Shown here: positions 50,685 to 58,495 of the stretch, in pieces
How the letters are laid out: every line of letters begins with the position of its first letter
How positions within the stretch are numbered: position 1 is the first letter of the stretch
Virus record (IMG/VR): IMGVR_UViG_3300032236_001008
Location: 1-59,077 of that record
DNA length: 59,077 nt
Direction: 5' to 3' (one strand)
DNA from: a virus
Program-made: the position numbers and the translations under genes
Notes under the pieces: generated by a model
Databases searched by the model: none
Seen by the model: the letters and a program-made list of their open reading frames with translations, nothing else
Told to the model about the DNA's origin: nothing

Positions 50685-51311
50685 TTATTCCTCGCCCTCA
50701 TCTTTGCCCTCGAGGGGTAGAAAATCGTGGGTCATATCGCCATGACCTAGCGGGCATCGTGGTGTTGCAAGTTTTAGCCACTTGCTAGATATCCGCATGG
50801 TGTAGCCACAAGCATAGCAATCACACTTGTGTAAGCGGGTGGATTGCTTTCTCATGTTTACCTGTAATGATTCATGGGGATATTCACCCGCCTCGCTAAC
50901 CCATTGGGCTAGTAATACTTTGAGGGATTCACTAGCATTGGTGCTAGTGGGTTTGCCCTCTAATCCAACAGCATAGGCACAATTCTCAAATACCTTGCCA
51001 TGACCCTCGTTTAAACCTACTGTCGCATGGCATAGCTCATGGATAAGGGTGTCTAATACTTCGATACTATTGGATTCGTTAGGCACGATCACGATTTCAA
51101 AATTGCGGTGATTGCCTTGTGAATCGGTATTGCTCATACATTGACCCGCTACGAATCGTTTTTGACCCTTGCGTTTAAATGCCCCTTTAGTGCTAAATGA
51201 ACATGAGAATTTAATATCCTCGGGGATTGTGTAGCCCTTAGATTCAAACATGGGCTTAATGAATTGCTCAGTCATATGGTTGAGCCATGATTCTCTATTA
51301 AGTAATTGCAT
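50685..51311 (-). CDS. SprT-like zinc metalloprotein
   Basis: A 208-residue protein. H91-E-L-C-H95 (DTLIHELCHATVGL) and H104 (EGHGKVFENCAYAVGL) form the SprT zinc site; C163, C165, C168, C186 and H190 make a C-terminal zinc ribbon. SprT/Spartan proteases act on DNA-protein crosslinks. First gene of its unit, behind the control region at 51312. Confidence 0.8.
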   Translation of the reverse strand: MQLLNRESWLNHMTEQFIKPMFESKGYTIPEDIKFSCSFSTKGAFKRKGQKRFVAGQCMSNTDSQGNHRNFEIVIVPNESNSIEVLDTLIHELCHATVGLNEGHGKVFENCAYAVGLEGKPTSTNASESLKVLLAQWVSEAGEYPHESLQVNMRKQSTRLHKCDCYACGYTMRISSKWLKLATPRCPLGHGDMTHDFLPLEGKDEGEE

Positions 51312-51520
51312 GGTGTTCTATTCCTATCTATTAGTGGTTAGTAATCATGTGGAAAATCCACACCTAATACTCTCATGGTTTAAACAACATTAGGATAGGG
51401 ATATACCCTTAAGGGTTTACCCTATTAGGGTTTACCCTCGAAAATCGAGATCGCAACCCCTCCGATACCTATACCCCATCGGGGGCGAAAACGGCTAAAA
51501 AGCCCCTTAAAACGATTCCT
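51312..51520 (-). promoter_or_regulatory. Control region of the SprT unit, related to that at 50104
   Basis: Holds TGTGGAAAATCCACA (51348-51362), GTTTAAAC (51378), GGGTTTACCC twice, and at 51428-51453 the exact 26-bp element shared with 50235-50260. GGCTAAAAAG and CTTAAAA also recur in the same order at both places. A duplicated promoter/operator or leader. Confidence 0.62.
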
Positions 51521-51628
51521 ATTGGATTCTCATAATGTGGAATGGCTAGGGGTGCGGGCTTGCGTAATAACCCTATAAACTAAAGGGATAAACCCTCACA
51601 CCCTCGCACCCGCATAGCCCTATCACCT

Positions 51629-51825
51629 ATGTTGCACCGCACCATATAACCACATTGGCATTATGGTTATGTTGCACCGCACCATATTGCCCGCCCTGTT
51701 TAAACACCCACCCATATAACCATATTGGCATTGTGGTTATTATGTTGCACCGCACAATGGCGTATCGGATATGTTGCACCGCACAAAGACCTTACTGCCA
51801 TTGTGGTTATGTTGCACCGCACCAT
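51629..51825 (+). repeat. Five-copy ATGTTGCACCGCAC array
   Basis: Copies start at 51629, 51669, 51742, 51771 and 51809, all on the plus strand, and continue as CATAT, CAATGG or AAAG. Between them are inverted ATAACCA ... TGGTTAT arms around an ATTGGCATT core (three times). No gene. The array resembles replication iterons or regulator-binding sites. A GTTTAAAC copy lies at 51698. Confidence 0.75.
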
Positions 51826-51982
51826 GCGTTTCACATTATGAGATTAGATTCCACAATGCGGAATAGGGGGCTTAACTTGTGAGGCGATACCCCTTTATGC
51901 AGACCCCCACCCCCCTCGGCCCGGGGGCCCCACAAAGCTCAAGTTTTTATAAAACCGCATTTTTAAAATTTTTTTGTAAAAA

Positions 51983-52368
51983 TTGTCAGGGTTGTCAGGG
52001 TTTGCTTTTTAAATTGTCAGGGTTTAATTTTTGCATTTTGTAAAATTTTTTTGTAAATTTTTTAAATAAATCAATAACTTACAAGCGCAATTAACCTACA
52101 CCCCTGATTCCGCCGTGAAAGTGTTTGATCTTATTAGATAAAGTGTTAAAATTGTCAGGGTAGTATGGGTAGTACCCCTCTATATCACTTTATTTTAAAA
52201 TTTTAAAAAATAAAAAATAAATATTATGGAGTAAGTACGTTTAGACCCTGACAACCCATACTACCCTGACAATTGGTTGCTAAGTTGTTGATTCATATAG
52301 GGCCAAATAAGAATTATTCTCAATAAAGTGCTAAAACCAAACCCTGACAACCCATACTACCCTGACAA
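51983..52368 (+). repeat. Control module B: inverted and direct TTGTCAGGGT repeats
   Basis: TTGTCAGGG copies at 51983 (double), 52014 and 52152 (full 19-mer TTGTCAGGGTAGTATGGGT), inverted copies at 52245-52272 and 52341-52368, with an A/T-rich core at 52180-52244. Order and spacing, including TAAGTTGTTGATT, copy module A (40948-41166) in the opposite direction. Directly upstream of the promoter at 52381. Confidence 0.8.
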
Positions 52369-52380
52369 TTTTGGGTCATG

Positions 52381-52417
52381 GGGCGTAAAACCCCCAGTTT
52401 TTGCATTAGTAAGTCTA
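52381..52417 (+). promoter_or_regulatory. Phage promoter motif, start codon at position 37
   Basis: GGGCG at 52381-52385, 15 nt, TTGCATTAGTA at 52401-52411, and the A of the ATG at 52417 is position 37. No ribosome-binding site is present, so the mRNA is probably leaderless. Confidence 0.72.
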
Positions 52418-52722
52418 TGAATGATTACGCATATCAAATCAAAGGAGCGTTGGAAAACGCTCAGGGCCAATTCATTGGTCTGCGAGTATTGGTTTGTGAC
52501 ATCAATAACTTTGAAATCGTGGATGTACCGGTGGAAGTCTTGGATAAAGAGACCACCAAGTATTTGCAATACCGCCTCAAAGTTACAGACGTGATAGATA
52601 TCCAGCGCTTACCTATCCCTGTTCAGAACAGAATACGCGCTCCGTTAGGGAGATGGCTCGACTACTGGGTCGTAAAAAACTTTTATGGCAATTCTATCGA
52701 ACGAAAAAGTACTAACTCTTGA
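52417..52722 (+). CDS. Protein of unknown function (101 aa), first gene of the terL unit
   Basis: A 101-residue protein (MNDYAYQIKGALENAQGQFI, VDVPVEVLDKETTKYLQYRL) with mixed fold. Its start coincides with position 37 of the promoter. It overlaps the intein-like gene by 38 bases. Family unknown; not an obvious small terminase. Confidence 0.55.
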   Translation: MNDYAYQIKGALENAQGQFIGLRVLVCDINNFEIVDVPVEVLDKETTKYLQYRLKVTDVIDIQRLPIPVQNRIRAPLGRWLDYWVVKNFYGNSIERKSTNS

Positions 52723-53629
52723 TTATTGGAAACCTGCATCTAAACTGCAAGTAGGCGATTACGTATTTGACCAGTCCGGCACCCCGGTCCAAATTAAACT
52801 GGTTCAAGAGTATCGCGCCCAATCTTGCTATGAGGTAACGTTTAATGATCACCTGCGCATATCAGGAGACGATAAGCTGGGTTTTCTTATGGAAACTCCA
52901 AAGTATCGCAAAAGAACATACGAATATAAACGTGTCCAGCCATTTAGGCGCCCGTTAAAACCATTTACTGTATCCCAGTTAGACTTACTGGAACTTAGGG
53001 ACCACAGAAAAAGGTTAATATTTTCCATACCCACTGCTAAACCATTAGCACTCCCCCACCAAGATTTACCGATACCACCATTTATCTTTGGTCTTTGGTT
53101 TTTTAATAGAAAACCATTAAACCAATCTGACTTTATTGTTGATAAGTTTAAAGATTATGGGTATAAGATTGACAAGAATGGCAATATAACGCCATCTATT
53201 ACCCAGCAGCTGGCACCCAATATCCCAACAACCATTCCGTCAAACTATTTACTAGCTTCCCCGGAGCAACGTACGGAATTATTGTCTGGCATACTGCATT
53301 CTAAGTCACGCCAATATCATGCCAAAGACGATAGATTTAGATTTTCTTCTAGCCACTATGGTACAATACTACAGATACAAGGATTAGTTGAATCATTAGG
53401 ACACAGATCAAGATTATCGTTTGATGAAACGTACAAGTATTACACCATTTCGTTTAAATCACGTACCAAATTAATGGAAGAGCAAAAGTCTCCGCCAATT
53501 AAGGTACACCAAGCTCGCCGATACGTAACCAAGATTGATTCCATACCAAATCAATCTTGCATACACATTGAAACTAATGGCAAAGACAACACGATTCTTG
53601 TAGGAGAAGGATTTATAGCATGCCGTTAA
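52685..53629 (+). CDS. Free-standing intein-derived (Hint / homing endonuclease-like) protein
   Basis: A 314-residue protein. The start (SNEKVLTLDYWKPASKLQVG, then DYVFDQSGTPVQIKLVQEY) follows intein block A, and CYEVTFNDHLRISGDDKLGF recalls block B. The middle has degenerate LAGLIDADG-like parts (FIFGLWFFNR, ELLSGILHSKS). The end YVTKIDSIPNQSCIHIETNG with TILVGEGFIACR is like block F and G but lacks the final His-Asn. The catalytic first Cys/Ser is absent at residue 1 of a splice site, so self-splicing is unlikely. It ends 10 bases inside the terL gene. Confidence 0.65.
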   Translation: MAILSNEKVLTLDYWKPASKLQVGDYVFDQSGTPVQIKLVQEYRAQSCYEVTFNDHLRISGDDKLGFLMETPKYRKRTYEYKRVQPFRRPLKPFTVSQLDLLELRDHRKRLIFSIPTAKPLALPHQDLPIPPFIFGLWFFNRKPLNQSDFIVDKFKDYGYKIDKNGNITPSITQQLAPNIPTTIPSNYLLASPEQRTELLSGILHSKSRQYHAKDDRFRFSSSHYGTILQIQGLVESLGHRSRLSFDETYKYYTISFKSRTKLMEEQKSPPIKVHQARRYVTKIDSIPNQSCIHIETNGKDNTILVGEGFIACR

Positions 53630-55065
53630 CAGATAAACAACAAGCAACATTAGAAAAATTTGCTGCTGTCAACAAACATTGGCCTAAACAACAACTAGAA
53701 GCCGCAATATGGCAAGTAAAATGGGCGCTACAAGCCCTACCACACCAACAGGAGCCAGAAGATGGCGAATATGATACCTTTCTTATGCTTGCCGGTCGTG
53801 GATCGGGTAAGACGCATACTGCCAGCCATTGGATTGGCATTCGCGCTTGGCGTTATGACAATACCCGCTGGCTCGTCACTGCCCCCACTTCCAACGACAT
53901 ACGAGCAACTTGTTTTGAAGGAGACTCTGGACTCCTTAACATCATCCCAAAGTCCCTTATTAGGGATTACAACAAATCCTTATTTGAAATCACCCTTACA
54001 AACGGCTCCCTCATCCAAGGAATCCCAGGCTCAGAGCCAGAACGTTACCGCGGTAAACAATACCACGGCGCATGGTTCGACGAGCTGTGCGCTTTTGACT
54101 ACATCGATGATGCGTATGATGGTGTTCAGTTCACGTTGCGTCTTAGAGACCCTAGAATCCCAAGAGTCCAACAGATTATTACAACAACGCCAAAGCCAAA
54201 AGAGCTCATCGTCGACCTTAACGAAGGAAAAATCGGCGGGGACGTCTATGTGGCCAATGCGTCCTCCTACGACAACCGTGCCAACCTCTCAGAAACGTTT
54301 TTCAAACAATTAGAAACGTACGATGGCACCGACATTGGTAGGCAGGAGATCTATGGCGAGATTCTTGACCCAGAGCAAGCTGGTATTATCAAGCGTAAGC
54401 AGTTTCGTTTATGGCCGGCCAATAAGCCAACGCCAAATCTAGAATACATTATTGCCTCGTACGACCCCGCTACCTCAGAAAAAACCATGAACGACCCAAC
54501 GGCATGCACAATATGGGGCGTGTTTGAACAAACCGACGCTGGTACAGCCATTATCCTTTTGGATGCATGGGACGCGCATTTGTCATACCCAGAGCTACGC
54601 CGCAAAGTTATTGAAGATTTTAAAGAAGTTGTGTACGGCGCCGATAATGACTTTGGTAAAGGCCGTAAAGCAGACCTAATTCTCATGGAAGATAAGTCTG
54701 CTGGTATTTCTCTCATACAAGAGCTGCAAGGTGCTGGTGTACCGGTGCGTGGGTACAACCCAGGGCGCGCAGATAAGGTCCAGCGTTTAAACATTGTGGC
54801 ACCATTAGTTGCTAAAGGTAAAGTATGGATACCAGAAGATAGCAAAATAAAAGGTGAGTTTGCCGATTGGGCAAAAAGGTTCCTAAGACAAGTATGTTCG
54901 TTTCCAGAAGCCGGAGGGCATGATGATTATGTAGACTCTTTGTCACAAGCGCTACGTGTTTTGCGTGATTCTGGATGGATACAGCTTGATTATCTGCCAG
55001 CAAGGGATTATAGTTATGCAGATGATGATTATGGCAAGAAGTTTACCAATCCGTACGCCCAGTAG
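53620..55065 (+). CDS. terL: Terminase large subunit
   Basis: A 481-residue packaging motor. Walker A is LAGRGSGKT (K64), Walker B is HGAWFDELCAFD (D154, E155), and the coupling motif is ITTTPKP. The C-terminal RNase H-like nuclease begins ASYDPATSEKTMND and ends in GHDDYVDSLSQAL. It translocates DNA into the prohead and cuts it. The start overlaps the intein-like gene by 10 bases. The stop TAG is joined to the next promoter. Confidence 0.93.
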   Translation: MPLTDKQQATLEKFAAVNKHWPKQQLEAAIWQVKWALQALPHQQEPEDGEYDTFLMLAGRGSGKTHTASHWIGIRAWRYDNTRWLVTAPTSNDIRATCFEGDSGLLNIIPKSLIRDYNKSLFEITLTNGSLIQGIPGSEPERYRGKQYHGAWFDELCAFDYIDDAYDGVQFTLRLRDPRIPRVQQIITTTPKPKELIVDLNEGKIGGDVYVANASSYDNRANLSETFFKQLETYDGTDIGRQEIYGEILDPEQAGIIKRKQFRLWPANKPTPNLEYIIASYDPATSEKTMNDPTACTIWGVFEQTDAGTAIILLDAWDAHLSYPELRRKVIEDFKEVVYGADNDFGKGRKADLILMEDKSAGISLIQELQGAGVPVRGYNPGRADKVQRLNIVAPLVAKGKVWIPEDSKIKGEFADWAKRFLRQVCSFPEAGGHDDYVDSLSQALRVLRDSGWIQLDYLPARDYSYADDDYGKKFTNPYAQ

Positions 55066-55101
55066 GGCGGAATGTCTTATATTTGTGCATTAGTAGTATT
55101 A
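55065..55101 (+). promoter_or_regulatory. Phage promoter motif, start codon at position 37
   Basis: GGGCG begins at the last base of the terL stop (55065); 15 nt then GTGCATTAGTA at 55085-55095; ATG at 55101 is position 37. No Shine-Dalgarno sequence. Confidence 0.72.
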
Positions 55102-55367
55102 TGGACTTATTAAAAACTCCCCATCAAATGCTGTTAGAAGAGGCAGGCGCAACCCCTCAATCTGACGGCCTGCTAAAAACTCCTAAACAAATGCTGTTTG
55201 AGGAGTCTGGTATGTTACCGCACTATGCAGCCGGCCATACTGTAAAACAACTTAGCCCAAAAGAAATGCAAGCGGCGCTAGTTGCGCATGAATTAAGACA
55301 AAAATATGCCCAAGGGGGCGAGGTTCACCCAACCCTAGCAGCGGCTTTCAACAAAATTTTCAGTTAA
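55101..55367 (+). CDS. Small protein with internal repeat (88 aa)
   Basis: The start at 55101 is the ATG at the promoter. Two repeats, LLKTPHQMLLEEAG (residues 3-16) and LLKTPKQMLFEESG (24-37), are followed by YAAGHTVKQLSPKEMQAALV and a YAQGGEVHPTLAAA end, with a GG-x-V motif. Perhaps a capsid-scaffold or decoration factor; unknown. Confidence 0.6.
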   Translation: MDLLKTPHQMLLEEAGATPQSDGLLKTPKQMLFEESGMLPHYAAGHTVKQLSPKEMQAALVAHELRQKYAQGGEVHPTLAAAFNKIFS

Positions 55368-55371
55368 AAAT

Positions 55372-58239
55372 ATGGCACAACCACAAATCCCAATGCAAAT
55401 GGGGCAAAACCTGCCCGGCCTTGACACAGAAGAAAATCTGGCACAAGCTCAAGAGCAAGATGCAGAGATGGATATGTACGAGGAAGCTCTTGGATTAGAT
55501 CCAGGGGAAGCCGAGGGTGAAGTCATTGAATTGGAAGATGGTTCGGTTGTAGTTAATTTCCAACCAACCGAAGGCCCACGTAAAAACCCAGAGTTTTACG
55601 CCAACTTGGCCGAAGAGCTTGATGAAGATGTTCTTCAAGCATTAGCTAACGAATATTTAGACTTTATTGACGTTGACAAAGAGTCTCGTAAACAAAGGGA
55701 CAAGCAATATGAAGAAGGATTACGCCGGACAGGACTTGGCAAGGATGCACCTGGCGGTGCAACGTTCGATGGTGCTTCTAAAGTTGTACACCCAGTTATG
55801 GCTGAGGCGTGTGTTGACTTTGCTGCGTCAGCCGCAAAGGAATTACTCCCGCCTGATGGTTTGGTTAAATCAAGCATTAAAGGCGAAGCCGACAGAATAA
55901 AAGAAGAAACTGCAGAACGTAAAGTAAACTTTATGAACTGGCAGTTAACTGAACAAATTCCCGAGTATCGTGATGAGATGGAGCAATTGCTTACTCAATT
56001 ACCACTCGGTGGTTCACAATTTCTTAAATGGCGTTTTGATGAAGAGCAAGCGCGCCCAATGTGCGAGTGGGTGCCGATTGATAACATCTTCTTGCCATAC
56101 TCATCTACAAACTTTTACACATCGCCACGTGTAACTGAACAACAAGACATTACAGAAGATACATTTTTACAGCGTATTGAAGCCGGTATATACCGTGACA
56201 TTAATAGCACGTACTCTTCTGACTCTCCACTGACAGATCAAACTCGTAGCCAAGAAGCTAACGACAAAATCGAAGGTAAACAAGAGCCAACCAAAAATAT
56301 TGACGGACTACGTCGTATTTATGAGATTACTTGTTTCATGCGCCTTGATGATGATCCAGAAACAGGTGGACGTCGTGCCCCATACATTATGACAATTGAC
56401 GAGACAACCGGCGATGTGTTGTCTTTGTATAGAAACTGGGAAGCAAACGATGAGAAACTCACGAAACTGGATTGGTACGTCGAATACAAATTCATTCCTT
56501 GGCGTGGCGCTTACGCTATTGGCCTCCCCCATCTTATTGGCGGCCTGTCTGCTGCTCTCACTGGTTCTCTTCGGGCTCTCCTTGACGCTGCTCATATCAA
56601 CAACAGCCAGACGATGCTTAAGCTCAAGGGTGGACGCATTGGTGGCCAGTCTGACAGAATAGAACCCACCCAGGTTATTGAAATTGAAGGCGCCCCTGGC
56701 GTCGATGATGTACGTAAGATTGCAATGGCCATGCCATTTAACCCGCCATCAAGCGTATTGTTTGATTTGTTGGGTTGGTTAACAGAAGCTGCTAAAGGTG
56801 TTGTAACTACATCTGAAGAAAAAATTGCTGACGCTAACAGTCAGATGCCAGTTGGCACAACCCAAGCTCTAATTGAGCAAGGTGCTAAAGTGTTCTCAAG
56901 CATCCATGCTCGTATGCACCGCAGTCAAGCCAAATCATTGGCAATTGTATCTCGCATTAACCATTGGTTCCTTCCAGACATGGATAACCAGTCTGGCGAA
57001 GAGATTGAAGTACGTGATTTTGCTAACAACAACGACGTACGCCCAGTTTCAGACCCTAATATTTTCTCTGAGACACAACGTTTGGCTCAGAACCAAGCTG
57101 TATTGCAAATGGCACAGGCCGCCAACGCAACAGCACCCAATATGTTTGACATGCGCGCAGTATATCGCCGTATGTTAGAGCAAATGAAAGTTCCTGGCAT
57201 TGAAGAAATTCTACCAAACCCAATGGGTGCTAAAGAATCTAACCCAGCGCTTGAAAACGTGTCCATGACTATGGGCAGACCGGCAGCTGCGTACCCAGAT
57301 CAAGACCACATTGCTCACATTAAGATCCATTTGCAGTATGCGATGGATCCAGCGTATGGTGGCAACCCAGTTATTGGCCCATCATTCTCCCCACATGCAT
57401 TAGAGCACTTAAAACAACATTTAACACTGCACTATTTGCAATCTATGCGTAACTATGTAGCGCATGCCGCCGGTGGTAAAGATACACTCGAGTTGCATCA
57501 AGAAAAACCGCTTGACCAAGACGCACAGCAAGCTCTTGCATTGGCTTCACAAATGGTTTCTCAGGATTCACAACAAACCATGCAGCCATTTGTACAACAA
57601 ATTCAACAATTGGCCCAAAAAGTACAACAAGCCCAACAAGCGCAACAACAAAATATTGCAGCGCAAGATCCAACTGCACAAGTTCTGCTTAAAACACAAA
57701 TGGCAGAGACACAACGCAAACAAGCTGAGTCTCAAGCACGTATGCAAATGGAACAATCTAAAACTGAGCAAGATTACCAGCTTAAAATTGCTGAACTTAA
57801 ACGTCAAGTGCTCGATTTACAAGCTAAATACGAAACACAGACAACTGTTGACAACCAAAGAAATGCTACACAGATTGCTTTGGCTGATATTAACAATTCT
57901 TCACGTGAACGTATTGCAGAAATTAACGCCAAAATGGCTTTAAATGCTGATCAGGTAAATATGCAGCACGAACAAGATATGTTGTCTCGTCAAGCCACTA
58001 TGGAAGCCGAACAAAGCATCCGTGACCATGGAATTGAGATTCAACAACAACAAATGCAACACGCATCACAAATGGTTCAACAACAGGCTGATAATGCAGC
58101 CCAGCAACAGCAATCTGCTTTAGAAGCTCAACAACAATCTGGTTTACAGCAGCAACAAGCTCAACAGCAAGCAGGTTTACAACAGCAACAAGCAGATTTA
58201 CAACCACCAACACCCCCAACAGGAGCAACAAATGGCTAA
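55372..58239 (+). CDS. Portal protein (P22 family) with long Gln-rich C-terminus
   Basis: A 955-residue portal, the dodecameric channel at the capsid vertex. Diagnostic parts are WVPIDNIFLPYSSTNFYTSP, YVEYKFIPWRGAYAIGLPHL, LRALLDAAHINNSQTML and PFNPPSSVLFDLLGWLTEAA, ending in IVSRINHWFLPD. The C-terminal 240 residues are Gln-rich coiled coil (QQIQQLAQKVQQAQQAQQQ and further), comparable with the P22 barrel but longer than in the 725-residue P22 protein. Directly after a small gene. Confidence 0.88.
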   Translation: MAQPQIPMQMGQNLPGLDTEENLAQAQEQDAEMDMYEEALGLDPGEAEGEVIELEDGSVVVNFQPTEGPRKNPEFYANLAEELDEDVLQALANEYLDFIDVDKESRKQRDKQYEEGLRRTGLGKDAPGGATFDGASKVVHPVMAEACVDFAASAAKELLPPDGLVKSSIKGEADRIKEETAERKVNFMNWQLTEQIPEYRDEMEQLLTQLPLGGSQFLKWRFDEEQARPMCEWVPIDNIFLPYSSTNFYTSPRVTEQQDITEDTFLQRIEAGIYRDINSTYSSDSPLTDQTRSQEANDKIEGKQEPTKNIDGLRRIYEITCFMRLDDDPETGGRRAPYIMTIDETTGDVLSLYRNWEANDEKLTKLDWYVEYKFIPWRGAYAIGLPHLIGGLSAALTGSLRALLDAAHINNSQTMLKLKGGRIGGQSDRIEPTQVIEIEGAPGVDDVRKIAMAMPFNPPSSVLFDLLGWLTEAAKGVVTTSEEKIADANSQMPVGTTQALIEQGAKVFSSIHARMHRSQAKSLAIVSRINHWFLPDMDNQSGEEIEVRDFANNNDVRPVSDPNIFSETQRLAQNQAVLQMAQAANATAPNMFDMRAVYRRMLEQMKVPGIEEILPNPMGAKESNPALENVSMTMGRPAAAYPDQDHIAHIKIHLQYAMDPAYGGNPVIGPSFSPHALEHLKQHLTLHYLQSMRNYVAHAAGGKDTLELHQEKPLDQDAQQALALASQMVSQDSQQTMQPFVQQIQQLAQKVQQAQQAQQQNIAAQDPTAQVLLKTQMAETQRKQAESQARMQMEQSKTEQDYQLKIAELKRQVLDLQAKYETQTTVDNQRNATQIALADINNSSRERIAEINAKMALNADQVNMQHEQDMLSRQATMEAEQSIRDHGIEIQQQQMQHASQMVQQQADNAAQQQQSALEAQQQSGLQQQQAQQQAGLQQQQADLQPPTPPTGATNG

Positions 58240-58450
58240 AAACCCACAAGACGGCGGCGAATTAGGCTTTCGTAAAACTTACAAAATGACTGGTACACCA
58301 GGAAACGCTGGCGGCCCAGGCGCTAAAGTAGATAATGGACCATCTGGTTCTTTGCGCGCTAACAATGCCGTAAAAGGCAAACCAGCACGTTCATCTAAAG
58401 TTGGCCCAGATAAAAATCTTAAAGATATTGGCGGCGGCAACTTTTATTAA
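58232..58450 (+). CDS. Small protein of unknown function (72 aa)
   Basis: A 72-residue basic, Gly-rich protein (MAKNPQDGGELGFRKTYKMT, GPGAKVDNGPSGSLRANNAV). Overlaps the portal gene by eight bases. Possibly virion-associated; no family is recognised. Confidence 0.55.
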   Translation: MAKNPQDGGELGFRKTYKMTGTPGNAGGPGAKVDNGPSGSLRANNAVKGKPARSSKVGPDKNLKDIGGGNFY

Positions 58451-58458
58451 TAGTTTTA

Positions 58459-58495
58459 GGGCGGAATTCTTCATAGTCTTGCATTAGTAAGATTA
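58459..58495 (+). promoter_or_regulatory. Phage promoter motif, start codon at position 37
   Basis: GGGCG at 58459-58463, 15 nt, TTGCATTAGTA at 58479-58489; A of the ATG at 58495 is position 37, without Shine-Dalgarno. Confidence 0.72.

Larger units (their letters stand above)
42685..51705. repeat. GTTTAAAC island: 34 copies of an 8-bp palindrome in 9 kb
   Basis: Counted by eye from 42685 to 51698. Examples: 42685, 42716, 42868, 43096, 43303, 43667, 43963, 44236, 44573, 44756, 45030, 45333, 45488, 45721, 46141, 46273, 46492, 46675, 47011, 47184, 47399, 47513, 47975, 48428, 48778, 48954, 49248, 49507, 49745, 50377, 50645, 51009, 51378, 51698. Spacing is mostly 150-370 bp. Copies occur both inside genes and at junctions. 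The rest of the window has 10. Chance expectation is about one per 65 kb. Confidence 0.9.

Noticed and set aside
51629-51825. Possible CRISPR array
   Set aside because: Repeat units are only about 14 bp, spacers vary from 15 to 59 bp and share inverted arms, and no cas gene is nearby.
51655-51882. Plus-strand 75-codon ORF through the repeat array
   Set aside because: It consists of the ATGTTGCACCGCAC repeats read as protein (Cys/His/Tyr-rich), has no ribosome site and no neighbour context. Treated as non-coding repeat.
51901-51935. GC-rich CCCCC/GGGGG stretch as a terminator
   Set aside because: It contains a GGCCCGGGGGCC-type fold but has no U run in either direction and no gene ending beside it; function unclear.
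57464-57943. 159-codon plus-strand ORF in the portal gene
   Set aside because: Lys/Leu/His-rich frame shadow of the Gln-rich portal C-terminus.
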